This document shows, one piece after another, positions 1 through 7,003 of a DNA stretch of 7,949 nt; position 1 is the stretch's first letter; every line of letters begins with the position of its first letter. Both the position numbers and the translations under genes were made by a program. Origin of the DNA: PALSA-607 sp036510735 (lineage in GTDB: Bacteria; Actinomycetota; Actinomycetes; Acidothermales; Acidothermaceae). The DNA is taken from positions 1-7,949 of the forward strand of contig DATCDK010000060.1 in the NCBI GenBank assembly GCA_036510735.1, in the 5' to 3' direction. Under the pieces are notes generated by a model. It was not told where the DNA came from. It made no database searches and was given only the letters and a program-made list of their open reading frames with translations.

Positions 1-382
1 CGCCCTGCTTGACCAGCTATTAACCGAGGTCGGCCTCCCGCGCGCCAACGTCGCCGTCGCCAACGTGTTGAAGTGCCGGCCGCCTGGCAACCGCGCGCCG
101 GCGAAGGTCGAGGTCGCCAACTGCCGTCGGTTTCTAGCAGCGCAGATCGCGATCGTTGAACCACGGGTGATCTGTGCACTTGGCGGGACGGCGGCCCAAT
201 GGTTCTTCGGAACGGGCGCAAAGATCGGGCAACTGCGGGGTCGAGCACACGACGTCGACGGCCGCCAAGTCGTGTCGACGTACCACCCGTCTGCAGCGAT
301 CAGGTTCGGTCCGGCGGGGGTGCCGCGCGCGGCATTGCGTGAAGACCTGGCGTTCGTCGCGCTGCTCGCGGCGGCACCGTGA
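1..382 (+). CDS. Family 4 uracil-DNA glycosylase (Fe-S type), 3' part
   Basis: This is the C-terminal part of a uracil-DNA glycosylase, which removes uracil from DNA to start base-excision repair. The reading frame is open from base 2 to the TGA at 380-382, so the start and N-terminal domain lie upstream of the window. About 126 residues are visible. The segment NVLKCRPPGNR followed by ANCRRFL supplies two cysteines (codons 74-76 and 122-124). They match the last two of the four [4Fe-4S] ligands of family 4 enzymes; the first pair and the catalytic N-terminal motif would be off-window. ICALGGTAAQ and the active-site motif YHPSA (281-295) are also typical of the family. The TGA is 13 bases before the tsaE start, so the gene is probably co-transcribed with the t6A genes. 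The family call is strong. The subtype rests on the visible cysteines and overall similarity recalled from the family. Confidence 0.93.
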   Translation, partial: ALLDQLLTEVGLPRANVAVANVLKCRPPGNRAPAKVEVANCRRFLAAQIAIVEPRVICALGGTAAQWFFGTGAKIGQLRGRAHDVDGRQVVSTYHPSAAIRFGPAGVPRAALREDLAFVALLAAAP

Positions 383-386
383 TGTC

Positions 387-391
387 GGAGG
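387..391 (+). promoter_or_regulatory. Ribosome binding site of tsaE
   Basis: A full GGAGG lies 4 bases upstream of the GTG at 396. The spacing is slightly tight, but this is the only purine-rich site nearby. It supports GTG 396 over the in-frame upstream starts that lie inside the glycosylase gene. Confidence 0.6.
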
Positions 392-395
392 TGCA

Positions 396-872
396 GTGAT
401 CGTCGACATCCCGACTGCGCAAGACATGCGAGACCTCGGCGTGCGCCTCGCCCGGATCCTGAAGCCCGGCGACCTGGTCGTGCTCGACGGTCCGTTGGGC
501 GCCGGCAAGACGACGCTTGCCCAGGGGATCGGGGCGGGGCTCGGCGTCCGCGGCGTCGTGACCTCGCCGACCTTCGTGATCGCGCGGGTTCATCCCTCGC
601 TCGCCGATGGGCCGCCGCTCGTGCACGCCGACGCCTATCGCGTCGGCGGCCCGCTCGAAATCGACGATCTCGACCTCGACACCTCTGTAGACGATTCGGT
701 GACGATCGTCGAGTGGGGCAGAGGCCTCGTCGAAGGACTCGCCGCCGACCGGCTCGACATCGAGATCTCCAGGACTGTGGGCAGCGAAAGCGAGCTACGC
801 CAGGTGCGCATTACAGCCCAGGGCCAACGATGGGACGGCGTGGAGCTGGGCGACGTGCTCGGAAACCGCTAG
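396..872 (+). CDS. tsaE: tRNA threonylcarbamoyladenosine biosynthesis ATPase TsaE
   Basis: TsaE is the P-loop ATPase that drives turnover of the TsaB-TsaD complex during t6A37 synthesis on ANN-decoding tRNAs in the cytoplasm. The product is 158 residues, the usual family size. The Walker A motif GPLGAGKTT is at residues 32-40, the switch-like TSPTF at 56-60, HADAYR at 77-82 with the conserved Asp79, and EWGRG at 106-110 with the conserved Glu-Trp pair. The GTG start is chosen because VIVDIPTAQDMRDLG matches the short N-terminus of the family and GGAGG sits just upstream. The same frame is open further upstream, but that stretch is inside the glycosylase gene. tsaB begins 26 bases downstream. 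Confidence 0.95.
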   Translation: MIVDIPTAQDMRDLGVRLARILKPGDLVVLDGPLGAGKTTLAQGIGAGLGVRGVVTSPTFVIARVHPSLADGPPLVHADAYRVGGPLEIDDLDLDTSVDDSVTIVEWGRGLVEGLAADRLDIEISRTVGSESELRQVRITAQGQRWDGVELGDVLGNR

Positions 873-885
873 CATCGCAGCCAGT

Positions 886-891
886 TACGCT
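886..891 (+). promoter_or_regulatory. Possible -10 element for a leaderless tsaB transcript
   Basis: TACGCT fits the actinobacterial -10 pattern TANNNT and ends 7 bases before the proposed tsaB GTG at 899. No purine-rich ribosome binding site lies before that GTG. A transcript starting at the GTG would be leaderless. No convincing -35 element is visible, and such hexamers occur often by chance, so this is a weak inference. Confidence 0.2.
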
Positions 892-898
892 CTTGTAC

Positions 899-1534
899 GT
901 GCTGCTCCTCGCTTTCGACACGTCGACGCCGGCGGTGACCGTCGCGTTGCACGACGGCACCCAGGTGCTGGTCTCGCACACCGTCGTCGACGCCCGCCGG
1001 CATGGTGAGTTGCTGGCGCCGGGCATCGCTCACGTCCTCGCTGACGCCAGCAGTTCGGCCTCCGATCTGACTGGCATTGCGGTTGGGGTCGGCCCCGGTC
1101 CGTTCACCGGCTTGCGCATCGGTCTCATGACCGCGCGCGCCATGGGCGACGCGCTGAATGTTCCGGTCACCGGCGTCTGCACACTCGATGTGGTCGCCGC
1201 GGCTGTCGTGAGCGAGCAAGCGTTTCTGGTCGCCACCGATGCGCGCCGCCGTGAGGTCTACTGGGCCAGCTATGACGCAAGCGGCACGCGCATCGACGGG
1301 CCACGTGTCGAACGACCGGCGGACGTCGAGTGGCGAGGGCCGGCGTATGGTGCCGGCGCGTTGATGTATCCGGACGCATTCGTCGATGCGCGCCGACCCG
1401 AATATCCGGACGCCGGTGTGCTCGCCTCGATGGTCGCGACCGGTCGCGCGGTGGTGCTATCACCAGATCCGCTGTACCTGCGTCGGCCGGACGCGGTCGA
1501 GCCCAGCCCACGTCGTCCGGTCGTCGCGGTATGA
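899..1534 (+). CDS. tsaB: tRNA threonylcarbamoyladenosine biosynthesis protein TsaB
   Basis: TsaB is the catalytically inactive ASKHA-fold paralogue of TsaD. It dimerises with TsaD and is needed for t6A37 formation on tRNA. The product is 211 residues, with the N-terminal LLAFDTSTPAV strand, HGELLAP at 35-41 and the signature GPGPFTGLRIG at 65-75. DARRREVYW is at 114-122 and the C-terminal PLYLRRPDAVE begins at 191. The start is placed at GTG 899, which leaves one residue before the LLLAFDTS strand as in relatives; TTG 893 is an alternative two codons earlier. Starts further upstream lie within tsaE. The TGA overlaps the rimI ATG in an ATGA junction, which points to translational coupling. 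Confidence 0.94.
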   Translation: MLLLAFDTSTPAVTVALHDGTQVLVSHTVVDARRHGELLAPGIAHVLADASSSASDLTGIAVGVGPGPFTGLRIGLMTARAMGDALNVPVTGVCTLDVVAAAVVSEQAFLVATDARRREVYWASYDASGTRIDGPRVERPADVEWRGPAYGAGALMYPDAFVDARRPEYPDAGVLASMVATGRAVVLSPDPLYLRRPDAVEPSPRRPVVAV

Positions 1535-2052
1535 ACGCGCGCCGGCGTCCGTCGCAGAGCTTGGCGTCGCTCGAGCCCATGCGTTGGTGGGACGTCGACG
1601 GTGTGATGGATCTCGAACGCGACCTGTTCGGCGATGAGTGCTGGACCGTTGCGATGTTCTGGTCGGAACTCGCCGAACCGGAGACGAGGTTCTACCTCGT
1701 CGCACGTGACGGCGCTGAGATTGTCGGCTACGCAGGGCTTTGCGCGTATCCCGAAGAGTCGTTCGTGCAGACGATTGCGGTGAAGCGCGACCGGCAGGGG
1801 ACCGGTATCGGTACCAAGCTTTTGACGGCGTTGATAGACGAAGCACGCCGGCGCGACGAACCGATGGTCGGGCTCGAGGTGCGTGCAGACAACCAGGTCG
1901 CGCAGCGCATGTACCAAGCGTTCGGCTTCGAGCAGGTCGGCATTCGTAAGGGCTACTACCAGCCGAGCGACACCGACGCTGTTCTCATGGTGCTCAATCT
2001 CGCCGGCGTCGATGTGTCGAAGTGGGCACCGACCGACGGCTCCGACGCGTGA
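1531..2052 (+). CDS. rimI: Ribosomal protein S18-alanine N-acetyltransferase RimI
   Basis: This is a GNAT-fold acetyltransferase of the RimI type. It uses acetyl-CoA to acetylate protein N-termini, classically the N-terminal alanine of ribosomal protein S18. In 173 residues it shows the RimI opening MRWWDVDGVMDLE (from residue 17), the acetyl-CoA loop QGTGIG (89-94) and LEVRADN (115-121). Glu116 and Tyr128 are 12 residues apart, as are the catalytic Glu and Tyr of E. coli RimI. FGFEQVGIRKGYY follows. ATG 1531 is chosen because it overlaps the tsaB stop by four bases; the internal Met17 would give a shorter protein but has no coupling. The position between tsaB and tsaD is the common actinobacterial arrangement. 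The real substrate range in this organism is not shown by the sequence. Confidence 0.93.
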   Translation: MNARRRPSQSLASLEPMRWWDVDGVMDLERDLFGDECWTVAMFWSELAEPETRFYLVARDGAEIVGYAGLCAYPEESFVQTIAVKRDRQGTGIGTKLLTALIDEARRRDEPMVGLEVRADNQVAQRMYQAFGFEQVGIRKGYYQPSDTDAVLMVLNLAGVDVSKWAPTDGSDA

Positions 2053-3089
2053 TGGCTGCAGGTTCGCAAGCGCTCGTGCTCGGCATCGAGACGTCGTGCG
2101 ACGAGACAGGCGTTGGCATTGTGCGCGGCACCACGTTGCTCGCCAACGCGGTCGCGTCAAGTGTCGAGGAGCATGCGCGCTTCGGCGGTGTCGTTCCCGA
2201 GGTCGCGAGTCGCGCGCATCTCGATGCGATGGTGCCCGCAGTGCATCGCGCGCTAGCTGACGCCGGGATTTCGATGCGTGATGTCGACGCGATCGCGGTG
2301 ACTTCGGGTCCCGGTCTTGCCGGCGCGTTGCTCGTCGGGGTTGCTGCGGCGAAGGCGTACGCACTCGCCCTCGAGAAACCCCTCTACGGCGTCAACCATC
2401 TCTCGGCGCATGTCGCGGTCGACACCCTCGAACACGGACCGCTGCCCGAGCCGTGCGTGGCCTTGCTCGTATCTGGTGGGCACTCGTCATTGCTGCTCGT
2501 TCCCGACCTCACCCGCGAGGTGCAGTCACTTGGCTCGACGGTCGACGACGCGGCCGGAGAAGCGTTCGACAAGGTCGCCCGTGTGCTGGGTCTGCCGTTT
2601 CCGGGCGGCCCGCATATCGACCGGGTCGCGCTGGACGGCGACGCTGGGCTGATCGCGTTCCCGCGGGGAAAATCAGACGACGGAACCCTGGATTTCTCCT
2701 TCTCAGGGCTGAAGACCGCCGTCGCGCGGTGGGTCGAGGCCCGCGAGCGAGCGGGTGAATTGATACCAATAGCCCATGTGGCCGCTTCGTTCCAGGAAGC
2801 CGTGGTCGATGTTTTGACCATGAAGGCGATCACTGCGTGCCAGGCGCACGGCGTCGACTACCTCGTCATTGGCGGCGGCGTTGCGGCTAACTCCAGGCTT
2901 CGAGCCGTCGCCGAACAGCGCTGTGAAGCGGCAGGTATCACGCTCCGAGTCCCGCGGCCGAGTCTTTGCACTGACAACGGTGCGATGGTTGCAGCCCTGG
3001 GTACTCGATTGGTGGAGGCCGGCTTGCCGCCGTCCGATCTCGATTTTCCGGCCGATCCGTCGCTACCCATCACGGAGGTGAAGGTGTGA
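2052..3089 (+). CDS. tsaD: tRNA N6-adenosine threonylcarbamoyltransferase TsaD
   Basis: TsaD transfers the threonylcarbamoyl group from threonylcarbamoyl-AMP to N6 of A37 in ANN-decoding tRNAs, working with TsaB and TsaE. The 345-residue product is full length. It has GIETSCDETGVG at 11-22, HARFGGVVPEVASR at 41-54 and TSGPGLAGALLVG at 84-96. The metal ligands His116 and His120 lie in NHLSAH. SGGHSS is at 141-146, FSFSGLKTA at 215-223, GGGVAAN at 274-280, and the third metal ligand Asp308 is in CTDNGAM. All key residues are present. The ATG shares one base with the rimI stop (TGATG). The ORF is open 30 bases further upstream, but that start would run into rimI and lengthen the N-terminus beyond the family norm. 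The 3' end overlaps the next gene by four bases. Confidence 0.97.
   Translation: MAAGSQALVLGIETSCDETGVGIVRGTTLLANAVASSVEEHARFGGVVPEVASRAHLDAMVPAVHRALADAGISMRDVDAIAVTSGPGLAGALLVGVAAAKAYALALEKPLYGVNHLSAHVAVDTLEHGPLPEPCVALLVSGGHSSLLLVPDLTREVQSLGSTVDDAAGEAFDKVARVLGLPFPGGPHIDRVALDGDAGLIAFPRGKSDDGTLDFSFSGLKTAVARWVEARERAGELIPIAHVAASFQEAVVDVLTMKAITACQAHGVDYLVIGGGVAANSRLRAVAEQRCEAAGITLRVPRPSLCTDNGAMVAALGTRLVEAGLPPSDLDFPADPSLPITEVKV
3074..3078 (+). promoter_or_regulatory. Ribosome binding site of the ABM-like gene
   Basis: GGAGG, inside the last codons of tsaD, lies 7 bases before GTG 3086. This is ideal spacing and fixes that start in preference to ATG 3098. It is the best-placed ribosome binding site in the window. 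Confidence 0.75.
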
Positions 3090-3364
3090 TCGCACGCATG
3101 TGGGAGACCCGGATCAACGAGGGTCAACTCGACGAGTTTTGCCTATGGGTGAAGAGCACTGCGTGGCCGCAGTTCTTGGCAGCGCCAGGCTTTGGTGGCG
3201 GCGAGCTTTATCGCTCGGATTCACCGGATCGTGCGGTCATCGTCACGAGATGGGCCTCAACGGACGCGCTGGCTGCCGGCAACGAATGGTTCGACCTCGG
3301 CGCGGAGCGTTTCGTTGCGCGCGAGCCGGAAGCCTGGGAGTTCACCCCCGTCGACGTTGGCTGA
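3086..3364 (+). CDS. Small antibiotic-biosynthesis-monooxygenase-like (dimeric alpha-beta barrel) protein
   Basis: This 92-residue protein resembles the ABM domain (ferredoxin-like, dimeric alpha-beta barrel). The N-terminal strand IARMWETRINEGQLDEF is followed by a helix with WPQFLAAPGF, the strand GGGELYRS, and the strand AVIVTRWASTDAL. A final helix then leads to EAWEFTPVDV. Members of this fold include quinol and polyketide monooxygenases and haem-degrading IsdG-type enzymes, but many small members have no known reaction. I see no residues that assign a substrate. The GTG start overlaps the tsaD stop in a GTGA junction and has a strong GGAGG, so it is translated with the t6A genes. Whether it works with them is unknown. 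The domain call is moderate to good; any specific enzyme name would be a guess. Confidence 0.78.
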   Translation: MIARMWETRINEGQLDEFCLWVKSTAWPQFLAAPGFGGGELYRSDSPDRAVIVTRWASTDALAAGNEWFDLGAERFVAREPEAWEFTPVDVG

Positions 3365-3391
3365 GCCGGACGCCGTTCGTCGGGCGCGGCG

Positions 3392-3420
3392 GTAGACAAG
3401 TGGCGCCTGTGCGCGTCTAC
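3392..3420 (+). repeat. Bulged inverted repeat upstream of the cyclase gene
   Basis: GTAGAC (3392-3397) and GTCTAC (3415-3420) are perfect inverted copies. Inside them GCGC (3403-3406) can pair with GCGC (3411-3414) around the loop CTGT, leaving a five-base bulge on the left arm. The hairpin fills much of the 63-base gap between the ABM-like gene and the cyclase gene and ends eight bases before the cyclase GTG. It is not followed by a T-run, so an intrinsic terminator is unlikely. It could be an operator or an RNA structure near the start codon, or chance. Confidence 0.35.
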
Positions 3421-3423
3421 TCT
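3418..3423 (+). promoter_or_regulatory. Possible -10 element for the cyclase gene
   Basis: TACTCT fits TANNNT and overlaps the right arm of the inverted repeat. It ends four bases before GTG 3428, which is closer than usual for a leaderless start. TAGACA at 3393-3398 loosely resembles a -35 box, but the spacing is 19 bases. There is no ribosome binding site before the GTG. This is a weak call. Confidence 0.18.
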
Positions 3424-3427
3424 TCTC

Positions 3428-6400
3428 GTGCTGACCTGCGCGGATTGTGGAGCGACGAACCCGCCAGGGCATCGTTTCTGTTCTTCGTGCGGGTCGCCAT
3501 TGGCGGCGGCCTGCCCTGAATGCGGGACGCCGGCCGGCCCGGGTCAGCGGTTCTGCGGCGCGTGTGGAACCGCGCTGACGGCACGCGGCGCGGCCGGGGC
3601 GCCGTTGGCCGGCGCTGAGTACGCAGGCCCGCCGCGAGCGGGCTCAAGCCGAGTCGCCGAGCGCCGGGTGTGTTCCGTCCTTTTTTGCGACCTCGTCGGC
3701 TTCACGGCCCTGTCGGAGACTCGCGACCCAGAAGAGGTTCGCGAACTGCTGTCGCGGTACTTCGACACCGCGCGCACGGTGATCGATCGCTATGGCGGGG
3801 TCATCGAGAAGTTCATCGGCGACGCGGTGATGGCGGTGTGGGGCGCGCCCGTCGCCGCGGAGACCGATGCCGAAAGGGCGGTTCGCGCTGCTCTCGACGT
3901 GGTCGCCGCCGTGGGTCAATTAGGGATCGATCTCGGTGTGCCCGAACTCGCCGCCCGCGCGGGGGTCGTCACCGGCGAGGTTGCCGTCACGCTTGGCGCG
4001 ACCGGCGAGGGAATGGTCGCGGGCGACGCGGTCAACACGGCGTCTCGAGTGCAGGCGGCCGCTGGCCGCGGCACGGTCCTTGTCGATGCTGCGACCCGTC
4101 GCCTCGCATCGACAGCGGTCGGTTTCGAAGACGCGGGCGAGTTCCATCTGAAGGGCAAAGTCGAGCCGGAGCAGCTGTGGCTCGCGGTCCGGGTGCTCGC
4201 TGGCCTCGGCGGTTCGCAGCGGGTCGACGGACTGGAAGCGCCGCTCACCGGTCGTGACCCTGAGCTGCGCACGATGAAGGAGCTGTTCCACGCCGCGGCG
4301 GAGCGCCGCGTGCCGCGGCTCGTGGTGGTGAGCGGACCTGCGGGCGTCGGGAAATCCCGGCTCGGGTGGGAGTTCGAGAAGTACATCGACGGGGTTGCCG
4401 ACGTCGTCCTGTGGCACCGCGGCCGTTGCCTCTCCTACGGCGAAGGCGTCGCTTTCTCGGCCCTGGTGGAGATCGTGCGTCAGCGGTTCGGGATCGCGGA
4501 TGAGGACCCCGTCGATGTCGCTGCGCGCAAGCTGGCAGACGGCGTTGCGCAGTTCGTGCCGGACCCTGAAGAACGGGTGTATGTCGGAGCACGTCTCGGC
4601 CGCCTTTTGGGCCTGCCTTTCGGTGACGACGATGGCGCTGTTCTTGGTCGCGACGAACTGTTCGCGGGTTGGCGGCTGTTCTTCGAGCGCCTCGCCTCCA
4701 CTCACCCAGTGGTGCTGCTGATCGAGGACGCGCACTACGCCGACGCGGGGCTGCTCGACTTTTGCGAGCACCTCGTCGACTGGGCTCGTGATCTGCCGAT
4801 CTTCGTGTTGGTGTTCGGTCGCCCCGAGGTCGAGGCGCGGCGTCCGCGGTTCGGCACCGGCCGCAACCGCACGACGTTGACCATCGATCCGCTCGACAGC
4901 ACATCGATGGACCGCCTCGTCGATGCGCTCGTTCCTGGCATGCCGGCCGAGGCGCGCAACGCGATTACCTCGCAAGCGCAAGGAATTCCGCTCTTCGCGG
5001 TCGAGACGGTTCGGTCTCTTGTCGACCAAGACATCGTCGTGCCGCGGGAGGGCGTCTACCGCCTGGTCGGCGATGTCGGGCGACTCGCAGTCCCCGACAG
5101 CCTGCATTCGTTGCTCGCTGCCCGGCTCGACGCGCTTGAGCCGGTCGCCAGAGATTTGATCGCGGACGCCGCGGTGCTCGGGTCGTCCTTTCCGCTCGAG
5201 GCTCTCGTGGCAATTTCGGGCAAGAGTGAGGCGCAAGTGCGCACGGCGCTCGCCGACCTCTTGCAGCGTGAAGTTCTCGAGGTCAGCGCCGACAAACTCT
5301 CGCCACAAAGGGGCACCTACCGCTTCGCACAGGAGATGCTGCGCCAGGTCGCGTACGACACGATCTCGCGCCGTGACCGCAAAGCACGACACCTCGTCGT
5401 AGCCGCCCATCTGCGAGCGACGTTCCCGAGCGACGGCGACGAGATGATTGCCGTTGTCGCGCGGCACTACCTCGACGCGCTGGCCGCTGTGCCCGACGAT
5501 CCTGACGTTCCCGAACTTCGCGAGTTGGCGATCGCCGCGCTCGTCCGGGCAGGCGAACGGTCACAACGTGCAGGTGCTCAAGCGCCGGCTGGCGTCAGCT
5601 ACGCCGCAGCCGCAGCGTGTATCGAAGAACAATCAGGCGCTCGAGAAGGTTCGGTCACCGCAGCCCAGATGTACGAGCGGGCTGCGGAAGCCGCGATCCT
5701 GGCGATCGCCTACGACGATGCCATCGATCGCGCCGGCAAGGCTCGACAACTGCACCTTGCTGCCGGCGACGTGCGGGCCGCAGCACGACTGCAGTCGACC
5801 GCTGGCCGCGCTCTGCGCCGATCGGGTCGATTCACCGAAGCGCGCGAGCAACTCACCGAGGCGCTCGCCGTACTGCGGCCGGACGCTGACCCCGACACGA
5901 TCAGAGCGCTCGTCGAGTTGGCCACGATCGAGGTATTCGGTGGTGGGGCGCACGCGCAGACCTTTTCGGCGGAAGCGGTCGCGTTGGGCGAAGCTCTCGA
6001 CGTCGAGGCTGGCTTGATGTCGAGGCTGTTCACGATTCGCGGTCTGGCCCATGCGTTCTCCGGATCGAGGCCACAAGCGATCGCCTACCTGCGCGAGTCG
6101 ACCAGACTCGCCGAGAAGGGCAACGACATCGGTTCGCTTGCGCGGTCGTTCCTGAATCTCGCCGACGTGCTGGCCGTCACCGATCCACAAGCGTCTGCGG
6201 AGGCGGCACGGACTGCGGCCGAACACGGCCGGCGACACGGTGATCGCGAGATGCTCGCGGTCGCGACGGCCAACCTCGCAGGGGCGATGCTGCTCATGGG
6301 TGATTGGGACCAGGCCGACCAGGTGCTCATCGATGTGGGCGAAGAAGGGCTCGACGATCACCCTTACATCGCCGCGTACCGCGCAATCCTGTCGGCCCTG

Positions 6401-7003
6401 AAGGGAGACGTTGAGGGAGCGACGATGCGACTGCCTATCGTCTTGCCCCTTCGAGAGAGCGAGGACCAGCAGGACCAGGCCACCATCGCTCTGGTTGAAG
6501 CGTTCACCTGCGCGGCTCGAGCCGAGCCAGTCGATGCACTGCGTTTGAGTCGCGACATCATCGGGCGCATCGATGCACTCGGCGTCGGCGCGGAAGCGAT
6601 CCGATGGGCATGGCCACTCAGTGTCCGGATGGCAGCCGAGCTCGGCGACGCCGATGCGGTGCGTGACCTCGTCGCGGTCGTCGATGCGTTTCCGCGTGGC
6701 CATGTGCCGCCAGTTGTCCGCGCCGAGCGTGACCTCGCCGTCGCGCGATTGGCAGCGGATGGCGCAGACCCGAATGCGGGTGAGTTGTTCACGAATGCAG
6801 TCGCCGGACTGCGGGCTCTCGCGAGTCCGTACTACCTCGCGTCCGGTCTGCTCGACCACGCCGAGTTCTTGCGCACTCACAATGATGCGGCCGCTGCCGC
6901 TGAGCTGATCGACGAGGCGCGCACGATCGGCACTGCGCTTCGCGCGCAACCGATCGTCGACCGGGTGAGTCGGTTGGACCGCCAGTCCGCCGTGCATTCC
7001 TGA
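3428..7003 (+). CDS. Double zinc ribbon - class III adenylate/guanylate cyclase - STAND ATPase - TPR-like signalling protein
   Basis: This is a 1191-residue multidomain protein. Residues 4-46 form a double zinc ribbon with four CxxC knuckles (Cys4/7, 18/21, 29/32, 43/46). A class III nucleotide cyclase domain covers about 79-255. Its metal aspartates are Asp88 (in CDLVGFT) and Asp132 (in KFIGDAVMAVWG), with Lys128 at the purine-binding position and Asn203 and Arg207 in VNTASR. Met196 sits where Asp or Thr is usual. An AAA/STAND ATPase follows, with Walker A GPAGVGKS (303-310), Walker B VVLLIEDAH (428-436) and FGRPE near 463. A winged-helix-like stretch ends near YRFAQEMLRQVAYD (about 630). 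The remainder, to the C-terminus, is helical and TPR-like. No membrane segments are seen, so it is probably cytosolic. GTG 3428 is the only ATG, GTG or TTG start that keeps the zinc ribbon, because a stop lies at 3362-3364 in the same frame. It probably makes cAMP or cGMP in response to a signal sensed by the ATPase/TPR part. The signal and product are not shown by the sequence. Confidence 0.93.
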   Translation: MLTCADCGATNPPGHRFCSSCGSPLAAACPECGTPAGPGQRFCGACGTALTARGAAGAPLAGAEYAGPPRAGSSRVAERRVCSVLFCDLVGFTALSETRDPEEVRELLSRYFDTARTVIDRYGGVIEKFIGDAVMAVWGAPVAAETDAERAVRAALDVVAAVGQLGIDLGVPELAARAGVVTGEVAVTLGATGEGMVAGDAVNTASRVQAAAGRGTVLVDAATRRLASTAVGFEDAGEFHLKGKVEPEQLWLAVRVLAGLGGSQRVDGLEAPLTGRDPELRTMKELFHAAAERRVPRLVVVSGPAGVGKSRLGWEFEKYIDGVADVVLWHRGRCLSYGEGVAFSALVEIVRQRFGIADEDPVDVAARKLADGVAQFVPDPEERVYVGARLGRLLGLPFGDDDGAVLGRDELFAGWRLFFERLASTHPVVLLIEDAHYADAGLLDFCEHLVDWARDLPIFVLVFGRPEVEARRPRFGTGRNRTTLTIDPLDSTSMDRLVDALVPGMPAEARNAITSQAQGIPLFAVETVRSLVDQDIVVPREGVYRLVGDVGRLAVPDSLHSLLAARLDALEPVARDLIADAAVLGSSFPLEALVAISGKSEAQVRTALADLLQREVLEVSADKLSPQRGTYRFAQEMLRQVAYDTISRRDRKARHLVVAAHLRATFPSDGDEMIAVVARHYLDALAAVPDDPDVPELRELAIAALVRAGERSQRAGAQAPAGVSYAAAAACIEEQSGAREGSVTAAQMYERAAEAAILAIAYDDAIDRAGKARQLHLAAGDVRAAARLQSTAGRALRRSGRFTEAREQLTEALAVLRPDADPDTIRALVELATIEVFGGGAHAQTFSAEAVALGEALDVEAGLMSRLFTIRGLAHAFSGSRPQAIAYLRESTRLAEKGNDIGSLARSFLNLADVLAVTDPQASAEAARTAAEHGRRHGDREMLAVATANLAGAMLLMGDWDQADQVLIDVGEEGLDDHPYIAAYRAILSALKGDVEGATMRLPIVLPLRESEDQQDQATIALVEAFTCAARAEPVDALRLSRDIIGRIDALGVGAEAIRWAWPLSVRMAAELGDADAVRDLVAVVDAFPRGHVPPVVRAERDLAVARLAADGADPNAGELFTNAVAGLRALASPYYLASGLLDHAEFLRTHNDAAAAAELIDEARTIGTALRAQPIVDRVSRLDRQSAVHS

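Noticed and set aside
174..395. An upstream extension of tsaE in the same frame.
   Set aside because: It would overlap the glycosylase in another frame and add about 74 residues of Arg-rich sequence absent from TsaE proteins. The GGAGG at 387-391 supports GTG 396.
713..898. An upstream extension of tsaB in the same frame.
   Set aside because: The extra residues lie within tsaE and are Arg-rich with no TsaB similarity. The family begins at the LLAFDTST strand.
1270..2364. A 364-codon minus-strand open frame across tsaB, rimI and tsaD.
   Set aside because: It crosses three well-supported genes on the other strand. The translation has low complexity with many Arg and Pro and no motif.
3392..3427. 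A Rho-independent terminator for the t6A operon.
   Set aside because: The stem is only six plus four pairs with a bulge, and TCTTCTCG follows instead of a T-run.
3920..5467. A 515-codon open frame on the minus strand inside the cyclase gene.
   Set aside because: It runs antisense to a clearly functional domain-bearing gene. Its translation shows no recognisable domain and has the Arg/His-rich, irregular composition expected of a codon-bias shadow in GC-rich DNA.
5633..6997. A 454-codon minus-strand open frame opposite the TPR-like region.
   Set aside because: It has no family resemblance and no credible start context, and it is fully explained as the antisense shadow of the cyclase gene.
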